Shown one piece after another: positions 1 to 6,569 of a stretch of DNA of 8,219 nucleotides; position 1 is the first letter of the stretch, and each line of letters opens with the position of its first letter. The stretch is from the NCBI GenBank assembly GCA_035626515.1, contig DASPNM010000005.1, positions 1 to 8,219 on the forward strand, given 5' to 3'. Position numbers and translations under genes: made by a program. The notes beneath the pieces are model-generated. The model worked only from the letters and a program-made list of their open reading frames with translations. It had not been told where the DNA came from and did no database searches. The stretch comes from DASPNM01 sp035626515 (GTDB lineage: Bacteria > Bacteroidota > Bacteroidia > Chitinophagales > Chitinophagaceae).

Positions 1-741
1 CTGATAACCTGTTTTATTCATTTCTGGCCGCTGAGCGGGTTGCGTTACAACATCGCGCTCGCGGCGACCGCAGAGGAGGAAATCAGCGGAAGCGGAGGGG
101 TCGAGCTTGCGCTGAAGAAGCTGCCTCCCATCGAGGCAGCGGTCGTGGGCGAACCCACCGGAATGGAAATGGCCAATGCCGAGCGCGGCCTGCTCGTGCT
201 GGATTGCGTTGCGAAGGGGATCGCCGGACATACTGCCCGCGGCGAGGGCCGCAACGCGATCTATGCGGCGATTGCAGATATCGAATGGCTGCGATCCTAT
301 TCGTTTGAAAAAGTTTCATCGTTGCTCGGACCGGTAACGGCAAATGTCACCGTGATCGGCACCGCCAACAAAGCCCACAACGTGGTGCCTGCGGAATGTA
401 CTTTTGTGGTGGACCTGCGGGTAAACGAGCTCTATGATTTTGATGAGATCCTGCAGATCATGAAGGCAAATATGGCATGTGAATTGAACCCGAGGAACAT
501 GAGGATCAGGCCTACGATTATTCCAGCGGATCATCCTTTGGTGCAGGCGGGAACGGCAATTGGAAAAAAATATTTCGGTTCCCCGACCGCTTCGGACAAG
601 GCACTGATGCCCTTCCCGGCGCTGAAAATGGGACCTGGGGACTCGCGCCGAAGCCATACGGCGGATGAATTTATTTACGTGGACGAGATCCGGCGGGGCA
701 TTGAAGATTACATCGCGTTGTTAAACCAGCTTGTTGTATGA
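1..741 (+). CDS. argE: M20-family N-acyl-ornithine/N-acyl-citrulline deacylase (ArgE type), 5' end missing
   Basis: A zinc amidohydrolase of the M20 family that removes the acyl group from an arginine-pathway intermediate in the cytoplasm. The frame is open to the window edge, so about 110 N-terminal residues (including the first His-x-Asp metal motif) are probably missing; 246 residues remain. Visible in the fragment are the AEEE cluster with the catalytic glutamates (residues 25-27), GHTARG with H77 in the dimerisation domain, and GPGDS followed by RSHTADE, where H219 is the late metal ligand. It overlaps argH by 4 bases (ATGA), so the two are co-transcribed and probably translationally coupled. 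Bacteroidota often run the transcarbamylase step on acylated ornithine (the N-succinylornithine enzyme of Bacteroides fragilis). The true substrate may therefore be acyl-citrulline, not N-acetylornithine; this is inference, since argF is not in the window. The TTG at position 40 is internal. Confidence 0.9.
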   Translation: MITCFIHFWPLSGLRYNIALAATAEEEISGSGGVELALKKLPPIEAAVVGEPTGMEMANAERGLLVLDCVAKGIAGHTARGEGRNAIYAAIADIEWLRSYSFEKVSSLLGPVTANVTVIGTANKAHNVVPAECTFVVDLRVNELYDFDEILQIMKANMACELNPRNMRIRPTIIPADHPLVQAGTAIGKKYFGSPTASDKALMPFPALKMGPGDSRRSHTADEFIYVDEIRRGIEDYIALLNQLVV

Positions 742-2072
742 AGCTTTGGGAAAAAGATGTTTCGCTGCACACCGAAGTGGAGGAATTTACCGTCGGGCGC
801 GACCGCGAAATGGACCGCTACCTGGCGCGCTTTGACGTGTTGGGGTCGATTGCGCACATTCGCATGCTTGCTTTCGTGGGATTGCTCGAACAGGAAGATC
901 TGGCGAAGCTGGAGGCCGGGCTAAAGCAGATCTACCAGGATGTGCAGCAGCAAAATTTCCGGATGGAAGAAGAAGCCGAAGACATCCACAGCCACATCGA
1001 GCTGGTCCTCACGAAGCAGCTTGGCGAAGCCGGGAAAAAAATTCATTCCGCGCGCAGTCGCAACGACCAGGTGCTGCTCGACATCCGGCTTTTCCTGCGC
1101 AGCGAGATCGAAGCGCTCGTGGAAAAGGTCGGCAAGCTCTTTGACCTGCTCCAGGCGAAGAGTGAGCAGTACAGGGATTATTTGATGCCGGGGTATTCGC
1201 ATTTTCAGCTTGCCATGCCTTCTTCCTTCGGACTCTGGTTCGGGGCCTATGCCGAGAGCCTGGTTGACGACATGATTGGAATCCGTTCCGCCTTCGACAT
1301 CATCAATAAGAATCCGCTGGGTTCCGGTGCCGGGTACGGTTCTTCGTTTCCAATTAATCGCACCCTTACCACCCAGCTTCTGGGATTTGAAACACTCAAC
1401 TACAATGTAGTTTACGCGCAAATGAGCAGGGGACGCGTGGAGCGCGTGACCGCCATGGCGCTCGCTAATCTTGCCGACACCTGCTCGCGCCTTTCGATGG
1501 ATGCATGTCTGTATTTGAGCCAGGATCTGGGATTCATAAGCTTTCCCGCAGAGTTCATGACCGGGTCGAGCATCATGCCGCACAAAAAGAATCCCGATGT
1601 GTTCGAGCTGGTACGCTCCCATTGCAACCGTCTGAAGGCACTGCCGAACCAGGTGATGCTGATGACTACGAATCTTCCCTCGGGTTATCATCGCGACCTG
1701 CAGCTGCTTAAAGAAGATCTTTTCCCCGCGTTCAAAACCATACACGACTGCATGGACATGCTGATCCTGATGTTCACCCAGGTCCAGGTGCGGGAAGGGA
1801 TCCTTGCGGATGAGAAGTATAAATACCTTTTCAGCGTGGAAGAGGCGAATAAGCTGGTGCTGCAGGGAACAGCTTTCCGTGATGCGTATAAAAAAGTGGG
1901 AATTGACATCGAGCTGGGCCAGTTCGTATACGATCCGAAGACGCTGAAGCACACCCATGAGGGCAGCATTGGGAATCTGAGCACCGCGGAGATAAAGCAG
2001 CAAATGGAAAAGGTCACCAACTCCTTCCCCTTTGAAACAGTTCGTCAGGCACTCGACCGGCTGCTGCAGTGA
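738..2072 (+). CDS. argH: argininosuccinate lyase
   Basis: Splits argininosuccinate into arginine and fumarate, the last step of arginine synthesis, in the cytoplasm as a homotetramer. The 444 residues fit the usual family length of about 440-460. Diagnostic motifs are in order: HSARSRNDQ at residues 103-111 (substrate binding), GYSH at 152-155 with H155 as the proposed catalytic histidine, and the superfamily signature GSSIMPHKKNP at 276-286, whose flexible-loop serine is catalytic. The segment after GYSH (FQLAMPSSFGLWFGAYAES) resembles the Bacteroidota version of the enzyme rather than the enterobacterial one. The ATG overlaps the stop codon of the upstream deacylase, which fixes the start and implies translational coupling. 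No frameshift or missing catalytic residue was seen. Confidence 0.96.
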   Translation: MKLWEKDVSLHTEVEEFTVGRDREMDRYLARFDVLGSIAHIRMLAFVGLLEQEDLAKLEAGLKQIYQDVQQQNFRMEEEAEDIHSHIELVLTKQLGEAGKKIHSARSRNDQVLLDIRLFLRSEIEALVEKVGKLFDLLQAKSEQYRDYLMPGYSHFQLAMPSSFGLWFGAYAESLVDDMIGIRSAFDIINKNPLGSGAGYGSSFPINRTLTTQLLGFETLNYNVVYAQMSRGRVERVTAMALANLADTCSRLSMDACLYLSQDLGFISFPAEFMTGSSIMPHKKNPDVFELVRSHCNRLKALPNQVMLMTTNLPSGYHRDLQLLKEDLFPAFKTIHDCMDMLILMFTQVQVREGILADEKYKYLFSVEEANKLVLQGTAFRDAYKKVGIDIELGQFVYDPKTLKHTHEGSIGNLSTAEIKQQMEKVTNSFPFETVRQALDRLLQ

Positions 2073-2089
2073 CCCTTTAAAAATTTCGC

Positions 2090-4042
2090 ATGAAAACTTT
2101 TGTACTCCGAAATGCTTCATTTTTCTTCTTCCTCTTCACAAGCCTTGTCTCGCAGGCACAGGAATGCATCGAGAAATGCAGCCACGCTACTATTGGGAAT
2201 ACCAGCCGGGTGAATTATTTCCAGTACCCGACGATGAATAAATACGACATCCGCTACCTGAAGCTGGACCTGAGCATGGAAGCGAACAGCCGGGCCATTT
2301 CCGGGACCGCGCTCACCCGGGCGCGGGCGGTGCAGCCGCTGGACAGCTTCGTGATCGAGCTGCGCAACAACATGATCGTGGACTCGGTGTTCATCAACGG
2401 AGTGCGCACCGCCTTCCAGCGCGGCAGCGATCACATTTTTGTGCCGATCGCGCCCGCCCTGCCCACTGGCACCATGGTGGATGCGTTGATCTATTATCGC
2501 GGGACGGCCAATGCCAATGCGGTGTTTGCAGGGGTGCAGTCTTCCACCGGGCTGATCTACACCGCCACTCTTTCGGAAAGCTACCAGGCGCGGGAGTGGT
2601 TTCCCGCCAAGCAGTTCCTGCCCGACAAGATTGATTCTTCCGAGATCTGGATCACGACAGATGCGGCGAACAGAGTCGGCTCCAACGGTCTGCTCACATC
2701 CGTAGTGGATCTGCCGAACAATAAGAGGCAGCACCGCTGGAAGACGAGGTACAAAGAAAATTATTACATGCCCAGCGTGGCGATCGGGAATCATTTGGAA
2801 TACGTGAACTACGCGAAGCCCGCCGCCATGGCCCCCGATTCCATTCCCATCCTGCATTACATCGTGAACAACCCGACTTATTTCAACAGCGTCAAGCCCA
2901 ATTTGGACCGCACGCCCGCTTTCGTGGAGCGGCAGAGCTTTTTGTTCGGGCTCTATCCGTTTCGCAATGAAAAATACGGGCATGCCCACGGCATCATCGG
3001 CGGGGCGATGGAGCACCAGACCATGAGCACCATGTCGGGATTCACCCTGCAGCTGATCGCGCACGAGCTGGCGCACCAGTGGTTTGGGGACAATGTGACC
3101 TGTGCCACCTGGAACCATATCTGGATCAACGAAGGATTTGCCAGCTACAGCGAGTACCTGATGATGGAGAGCTTTCCTTCCTTTTACGCCCCCAACACGG
3201 CCGCGGCGCAGATGCAGAACGTGCACAACGACGTGCTGTCGCAGCCCGGGGGAAGTGTTTTCGTTCCCGACGCGTCGGTATACGACGAGAGCCGCATCTT
3301 CAATTTCCGTTTGAGCTACAACAAGGGTTCGGCGATCATCCATACCCTGCGCTTCGAGATGCAGAGCGATACCTTGTTTTTCCGCACGCTCCGGAATTTC
3401 CAGCAGCAGTTTAAGGATTCGGTGGCGACGGCCAACGATTTCAAGGCCGTGGCCGAGGCCACCGCGGGGAGGAGCTTCACCGATTATTTCAACCAGTGGT
3501 ATTACGGGGAAGGATATCCGACTTTCAACGTGGATTATTCAAAGCAGGGCGACAGCATTGTGTTGTTCGTGAACCAGACGGTGAGCATGCCCTCCGTGAC
3601 GCCGTTTTTCCGGGGCCTCTATGAGTTCACCATCAACACCAATCTCGGGGATACGACCGTGCGGGTGAACATGACGGCCAACAACCAGTTCTTCCGGTTT
3701 CGGTCCAACCGCATTCCCACCGGGGTGGTGGTGGATCCCAACAACTGGGTGCTGAACCGGGTGGGTTCGATTACGACGGGCATCAATGACCCGGCGAATG
3801 TGAGCGGCGAGGTGCAGCTCTTCCCGAATCCGGCAAAGGATAACATCTCACTCACCTACCCGGCGCAGTGGTTTGAAGAGCTGCTGATCTTTGATCAGTC
3901 GGGCCGGCTGCTCCTGCAGCGCCCCGTCCCCCGCGGCAGCACCCGAATAACGGTTCCCATATCCCTCTCTCCCGGGATTTACCTTTTGCGAATGCGGGGA
4001 GCGGGGAAGGTGGCGGTGAAGAAGGTGGTGGTTGCTGGGTGA
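2090..4042 (+). CDS. secreted M1-family zinc aminopeptidase with T9SS sorting domain
   Basis: Predicted to be exported and to cleave N-terminal residues from peptides outside the cell or at the cell surface. Residues 1-23 form a signal peptide (basic start, FFFFLF core, cleavage likely at SQA|Q). An M1 N-terminal beta domain follows. GGAMEHQ at 304-310 is the substrate-anchoring motif (GAMEN in other M1 enzymes). The zinc site is HELAH at 325-329 with the third ligand E348 in NEGFAS, and Y410 in YNKGS is the likely transition-state tyrosine. The last ~75 residues (from FPNP at 578-581) form a type A T9SS C-terminal domain ending in a short basic/hydrophobic strand. At 650 residues it lacks the long C-terminal helical domain of ERAP/PepN enzymes. 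It starts 17 bases after argH with no visible promoter or terminator between, so read-through from the arg operon is possible although the functions are unrelated. Substrate preference cannot be read from the sequence. Confidence 0.93.
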   Translation: MKTFVLRNASFFFFLFTSLVSQAQECIEKCSHATIGNTSRVNYFQYPTMNKYDIRYLKLDLSMEANSRAISGTALTRARAVQPLDSFVIELRNNMIVDSVFINGVRTAFQRGSDHIFVPIAPALPTGTMVDALIYYRGTANANAVFAGVQSSTGLIYTATLSESYQAREWFPAKQFLPDKIDSSEIWITTDAANRVGSNGLLTSVVDLPNNKRQHRWKTRYKENYYMPSVAIGNHLEYVNYAKPAAMAPDSIPILHYIVNNPTYFNSVKPNLDRTPAFVERQSFLFGLYPFRNEKYGHAHGIIGGAMEHQTMSTMSGFTLQLIAHELAHQWFGDNVTCATWNHIWINEGFASYSEYLMMESFPSFYAPNTAAAQMQNVHNDVLSQPGGSVFVPDASVYDESRIFNFRLSYNKGSAIIHTLRFEMQSDTLFFRTLRNFQQQFKDSVATANDFKAVAEATAGRSFTDYFNQWYYGEGYPTFNVDYSKQGDSIVLFVNQTVSMPSVTPFFRGLYEFTINTNLGDTTVRVNMTANNQFFRFRSNRIPTGVVVDPNNWVLNRVGSITTGINDPANVSGEVQLFPNPAKDNISLTYPAQWFEELLIFDQSGRLLLQRPVPRGSTRITVPISLSPGIYLLRMRGAGKVAVKKVVVAG

Positions 4043-4055
4043 CAGAAACTCAAGT

Positions 4056-4073
4056 CGAATGGTGACGAATGGT
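4056..4073. repeat. 8-bp direct repeat between convergent genes
   Basis: CGAATGGT occurs at 4056-4063 and again at 4066-4073, two bases apart. It fills most of the 31-base gap between the stop codons of the convergent aminopeptidase and VOC genes. No hairpin with a T-run is seen here, so no intrinsic terminator can be called for either gene. Confidence 0.6.
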
Positions 4074-4484
4074 TTACGTTCGTGCCTGTTTCCGGCTGCT
4101 GATATCTTCTCCAAAAACCAGTTCGTAGCCATTGTTATCCAGCATAGAAAAATCTCTCATCCAATATTCGCGATCAGCAAGTGCCGTTTTGATCACTACT
4201 TTGTCCCTGACAGCCTCCCAGAGCATGTCAACCTCTTCCACCGTGATAAAAAGGCTGCCGGTAAGACCTGCTTTCGGAAAAAAATCTTGTTGGCTGTCGG
4301 GATCCCTGCAATCATCCGGTTCATCCCGGGGAACAACGAACATAATTTCAACTCCTTCGCGTGTCAAAGACACAAAATTTGGAAAATGGCTTTGCCCCGT
4401 GAATCCCAGGACTTGCTCATAGAACGAAGTTGTGGACTTTAAGTCCTTTGTCCACAGGATAGGGCTCAATTTGTGCAATTTCAT
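4074..4484 (-). CDS. VOC-fold (glyoxalase/bleomycin-resistance/dioxygenase superfamily) protein
   Basis: A small cytoplasmic protein of 136 residues, the usual size for a two-module beta-alpha-beta3 VOC protein. Module one runs from LSPILWTKDL through FYEQVLGF to GVEIMFV (about residues 6-51). Module two runs from GSLFITVEEVD through ALADREYWMRDFSMLDNNGYELVFG (about 76-125). Hand-aligned to E. coli glyoxalase I, the two histidine ligand positions are Ser7 and Ser77. E46 is kept, but the last glutamate is shifted (E121). A canonical metal site is therefore unlikely, and a ligand-binding or resistance-type member fits better. I chose the ATG at 4484 because the fold begins there; the frame stays open upstream to an ATG at 4568, but those 28 residues do not look like part of the fold. 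It lies 117 bases downstream of the pirin gene on the same strand and may be a distal member of that operon. Confidence 0.82.
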   Translation of the reverse strand: MKLHKLSPILWTKDLKSTTSFYEQVLGFTGQSHFPNFVSLTREGVEIMFVVPRDEPDDCRDPDSQQDFFPKAGLTGSLFITVEEVDMLWEAVRDKVVIKTALADREYWMRDFSMLDNNGYELVFGEDISSRKQART

Positions 4485-4534
4485 TCTGCATTCTTTAGGT
4501 TGATTTTCGGGCAGAAAGGCCCAGGTGCCGGTAA

Positions 4535-4551
4535 TGAAATTACAAATTTCA
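4535..4551. other. 17-bp AT-rich perfect palindrome in the pirin-VOC gap
   Basis: TGAAATT-ACA-AATTTCA has 7-bp perfect arms and a 3-base centre. It lies in the 117-base gap between the pirin stop (minus strand) and the chosen VOC start, 51 bases upstream of the VOC ATG. It could be an operator or a weak hairpin. It is too AT-rich, and lacks a following T-run, to be called an intrinsic terminator. Confidence 0.4.
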
Positions 4552-4601
4552 GAGGGCAGGTTTAGCACCGGCCAGGAAAACGATTTTAAGCGTCTGTACT
4601 G

Positions 4602-5474
4602 TTACAAAAAGATCCGCTGGCTTTTGGGAACCTCTGAAATGTGTTTCAGGTTACCCCGCCTGTATTCCTGGTAGAGCCGATGAATGTCTTCCGTGGCATC
4701 GGCAATGAAGGGGCCATGGGAAACGATGACGTCACCCGTAGGTTTTCCTGCGTACAGCACGAAGCGAACACCTTCTCTGCCTGCTATCAGCATCAGCTCA
4801 CTGGGAGCGGTTTCTTCCAGGAGGTCAAGCCATCCCACCTGGTCGCGGTTCAACAGCTTTTCTTCTTCACCAATCTTTGCGCTGCCTTCGATGACGTACA
4901 AGAAAGCATTGTAGTTTCCAGGTATTTCTATTTCGGCTGATCTGGCGGGGTCAACGGTGATATCCGCAACAATCAATGGCGAATAGTTTTGGACGGGTGA
5001 GACCAAGCCTGCCAACGAACCGCTGTACAACCTGATTCGAATCCCATTGTTATTACTTGTCGGCACATGTTCCGATCGCAGGTTTTGCAGCCTTGGCGTT
5101 GCCCACCTGTCTTTTTTCGGAAGATTGAGCCATAGTTGCAAAAGGCGCATCTTCGCTTTTTTCTCAATCGTTTCGGTATGAACAATACCGCTACCGGCTG
5201 TCATGATTTCGAAGTCACCACCTTTGATCTTGTGGGCATCATCACCTATTTCACCTTCCAGCATTAGCGATACTGTTTCAAAGCCTGCGTGCGGGTGTGG
5301 CCCGCCCACCGCAACATCATCTTGCTTGTCGAGCCAATCGTCCATCAGGAGGATGAAGGGATCGGTATATTGAAACCCTCCCGCCACGACATGGCGAGCC
5401 GTGTGCCCGGCTCCCAGAAACCCGGGGTGCGCCTGCGGCGTATAGGCCCTAACAAGTTTTCTCTGATAATTCAT
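4602..5474 (-). CDS. pirin-like bicupin (possible quercetin 2,3-dioxygenase)
   Basis: A 290-residue protein of the pirin family, the usual length, with two cupin barrels. The N-terminal barrel carries the family's metal site: GGPHPHAGFET with H60 and H62, and GSGIVHTE with H99 and E101, matching the 3-His/1-Glu set of human pirin and E. coli YhhW. The C-terminal barrel (about residues 165-275) has no comparable ligand set, as is normal. Bacterial pirins have been shown to oxidise the flavonol quercetin in vitro, and human pirin is an iron-dependent, redox-sensitive cofactor, so a role with aromatic or redox-active small molecules is plausible but unproven here. No signal peptide, so cytoplasmic. 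The ATG is 35 bases after the YceI-like gene on the same strand with no promoter seen between, so the two are probably one transcript. Confidence 0.92.
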   Translation of the reverse strand: MNYQRKLVRAYTPQAHPGFLGAGHTARHVVAGGFQYTDPFILLMDDWLDKQDDVAVGGPHPHAGFETVSLMLEGEIGDDAHKIKGGDFEIMTAGSGIVHTETIEKKAKMRLLQLWLNLPKKDRWATPRLQNLRSEHVPTSNNNGIRIRLYSGSLAGLVSPVQNYSPLIVADITVDPARSAEIEIPGNYNAFLYVIEGSAKIGEEEKLLNRDQVGWLDLLEETAPSELMLIAGREGVRFVLYAGKPTGDVIVSHGPFIADATEDIHRLYQEYRRGNLKHISEVPKSQRIFL

Positions 5475-5509
5475 GATCCTTGATTTTTGGTCAAACGTTT
5501 TTCCTGTTG

Positions 5510-6058
5510 TCAGGCAGCTACACTTACCGCCTGTTTTATCATTTGTATTTCGGCGCTGATCTTTACCTCTTCGCCGACCACGACACCACCCGTTTCCAGT
5601 AACGCATTGTAGCTGACCCCCCAGTCCCTGCGATTAAGTTTGCCGCTTACGGAAAAGCCCGCTCTTTCATTACCCCAGGGATCTTTGGTAACGCCGCTGA
5701 ACTCGACTTTCAGTTTTACGGGTCTGGTTATTCCTCTTAACGTCAGTTCGCCAAACAAGGAGAATGTGTCGTTATCCACTTTTTCGATGCGGGTTGATTC
5801 AAACTTAAGCCGGGGGTACGTCTCGGCCTCGAAAAAATCGGAAGTGCGCAAATGAGCGTCCCGCTGTTCGTTGTTGGTAAAAACTGAAGCCATTTCGGCC
5901 GTTAAGACGATACGGGCTTTGCTGAAATCGGATTCTTCTGTTTTCATTTTTGCGGTAAAGTTTTTGAATGAACCGGAGACGTTGCTGATCATCAGGTGTT
6001 TCACTTTAAAACCCAGCTCACTGTGTGTAGGGTCGAGTACCCATTTTGTTGTTGCCAT
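5510..6058 (-). CDS. YceI-like lipid/isoprenoid-binding family protein
   Basis: A 182-residue lipocalin-like barrel of the YceI family, members of which bind polyisoprenoids (Thermus TT1927b) or ubiquinone-8 (E. coli YceI). The family start pattern is clear: W6, D9, HS at 12-13, F17 and H21, then SNVSGSFKNF. Further family segments are RDAHLRTSDFFEAETYPRLKFES, GELTLRGITRPV and NRRDWGVSYN. There is no signal peptide, so unlike E. coli YceI this is a cytoplasmic form. The ATG at 6058 is preferred over the in-frame ATG at 6091: the extra 11 residues are a polar lysine-rich tail outside the fold, and that codon lies within the -7 element proposed for this gene. It is the first gene of a leftward YceI-pirin(-VOC) operon, divergent from an HxlR regulator that probably controls it. 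Confidence 0.92.
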   Translation of the reverse strand: MATTKWVLDPTHSELGFKVKHLMISNVSGSFKNFTAKMKTEESDFSKARIVLTAEMASVFTNNEQRDAHLRTSDFFEAETYPRLKFESTRIEKVDNDTFSLFGELTLRGITRPVKLKVEFSGVTKDPWGNERAGFSVSGKLNRRDWGVSYNALLETGGVVVGEEVKISAEIQMIKQAVSVAA

Positions 6059-6074
6059 AAAATTTTTTTTGTTT

Positions 6075-6106
6075 TTTGACTGATCATGCAAACCTACCTA
6101 TATTTG
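6075..6106 (+). promoter_or_regulatory. Bacteroidota-type promoter for the HxlR gene
   Basis: TTTG at 6075-6078, a 20-base spacer, then TATATTTG at 6099-6106. This matches the Bacteroidota primary-sigma consensus (TTTG or TTG, about 19-20 bases, TAnnTTTG). Transcription should start near 6110-6113, giving a leader of about 65 bases before the ATG at 6177. The inverted repeats at 6108-6156 would then lie at or just after the start site, where a bound repressor could block the gene's own transcription. Confidence 0.65.
6089..6096 (-). promoter_or_regulatory. -7 element for the YceI-pirin operon
   Basis: On the minus strand the bases read TAGGTTTG, an exact TAnnTTTG match, placing the transcript start near 6083 and leaving about 25 bases before the YceI ATG at 6058. 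No good -33 TTTG is found at the usual spacing; the nearest (6114-6111) leaves only 14 bases. The element overlaps the divergent HxlR promoter, so the two genes share one short control region. The weak -33 could mean a low-activity or activator-dependent promoter. Confidence 0.45.
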
Positions 6107-6107
6107 C

Positions 6108-6120
6108 TTACAAAACGTAA
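6108..6120. promoter_or_regulatory. TTAC-N5-GTAA inverted repeat in the divergent control region
   Basis: TTAC at 6108-6111 and GTAA at 6117-6120 flank AAAAC. A similar pair, TTAC-N6-GTAA, lies at 6143-6156. The first covers the place where the -33 element of the leftward promoter should be and touches the start site of the rightward one. The arms are short, so each alone is weak evidence; the pairing around the better palindrome at 6127-6141 makes them worth marking. Confidence 0.3.
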
Positions 6121-6126
6121 CCACTA

Positions 6127-6141
6127 TACTAAAGGTTAGTA
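6127..6141. promoter_or_regulatory. candidate HxlR/YodB-type operator
   Basis: TACTAA-AGG-TTAGTA is a perfect 6-bp inverted repeat around three bases, and it fits TACT-N7-AGTA, the operator described for the Bacillus HxlR-family sensor YodB. It lies in the 118-base region between the divergent HxlR and YceI genes, in the leader of the HxlR transcript and upstream of the leftward promoter. A second, imperfect 20-bp palindrome (8 of 10 pairs, AAAGGT...ACCTTT, 6131-6150) overlaps it. The likely ligand is the adjacent HxlR protein; binding itself is inferred. Confidence 0.6.
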
Positions 6142-6176
6142 ATTACCTTTTCGTAAGTGCTAAAACACACACAGCG

Positions 6177-6569
6177 ATGGCAGTTTCAAAAATGAATGGC
6201 ATGCGTCCTACAGCAGAGCAGTGCAAGGCAAACCTGATGTCCATTGGCGACGCCCTATACGCAATTGGCGGCAAATGGAAGTTGCGAATCATCGTCGCCC
6301 TGATTTCGGGTAAAAAGCGCTTCAACGAGTTACAACGATTGGTCGAAGGCATCTCGGCAAAGGTTCTTTCGGGCGAACTGAAGGAGTTAGAACTGAATGG
6401 CTTTATTCGTCGCCAGGTCTTTACAGGGGTTCCCGTCATCGTATACTATGAACTGACAGAATATGCCGAAACACTTTCCGACGTTTTGGATTCACTTGGA
6501 AAATGGGGGGCGATGCACCGGGAAAGGGTGAAGAAAAGCATGAAGGAGAAAAAGCAGGTTGCGCGATAA
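6177..6569 (+). CDS. HxlR-family winged-helix transcriptional regulator
   Basis: A 130-residue DNA-binding protein of the HxlR family (usual length 100-140), which act as dimers. Family landmarks are in order: C16 just before the first helix, IGGKW at 30-34, RFNELQR at 48-54, the recognition-helix segment GISAKVLSGELKELELNGFI at 58-77, the wing ending in VYYELTEYAETL (89-100), and a C-terminal dimer helix with LGKWG at 107-111. C16 is the only cysteine and sits where the redox-active cysteine of YodB and HypR is found, so quinone, disulfide or electrophile sensing is plausible. It is divergent from the YceI-pirin operon with 118 bases between start codons. That is the usual layout for an autoregulated local regulator, and the shared region holds a matching operator candidate. 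The first ATG is used; a later ATG at 6192 is less likely but not excluded. Confidence 0.93.
   Translation: MAVSKMNGMRPTAEQCKANLMSIGDALYAIGGKWKLRIIVALISGKKRFNELQRLVEGISAKVLSGELKELELNGFIRRQVFTGVPVIVYYELTEYAETLSDVLDSLGKWGAMHRERVKKSMKEKKQVAR

Noticed and set aside
40..42. TTG as start codon of the deacylase
   Set aside because: The frame is open to the window edge and the preceding residues fit the family, so the gene starts outside the window.
304..310. Unusual GGAMEHQ in place of GAMEN in the M1 peptidase (numbers are residues of that protein)
   Set aside because: Secreted Bacteroidota M1 enzymes commonly carry GxMEHQ-like forms, so this is a subfamily trait and not a defect.
921..2120. Minus-strand frame of 399 residues opposite argH
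   Set aside because: It lies antisense to a clear argH with intact motifs and has no recognisable domain; long antisense frames are common opposite G+C-rich genes.
2117..3343. Minus-strand frame of 408 residues opposite the M1 peptidase
   Set aside because: Antisense shadow of a clear M1 aminopeptidase; rich in His, Arg, Val and Gly with no family motif.
4032..4442. Plus-strand frame of 136 residues over the VOC gene
   Set aside because: It overlaps a recognisable VOC protein on the other strand and starts within the M1 stop region; no domain seen.
6089..6091. Upstream ATG (first base at 6091, minus strand) as start of the YceI-like gene
   Set aside because: The added residues are outside the fold and the codon lies in the predicted -7 element; the ATG at 6058 fits better.
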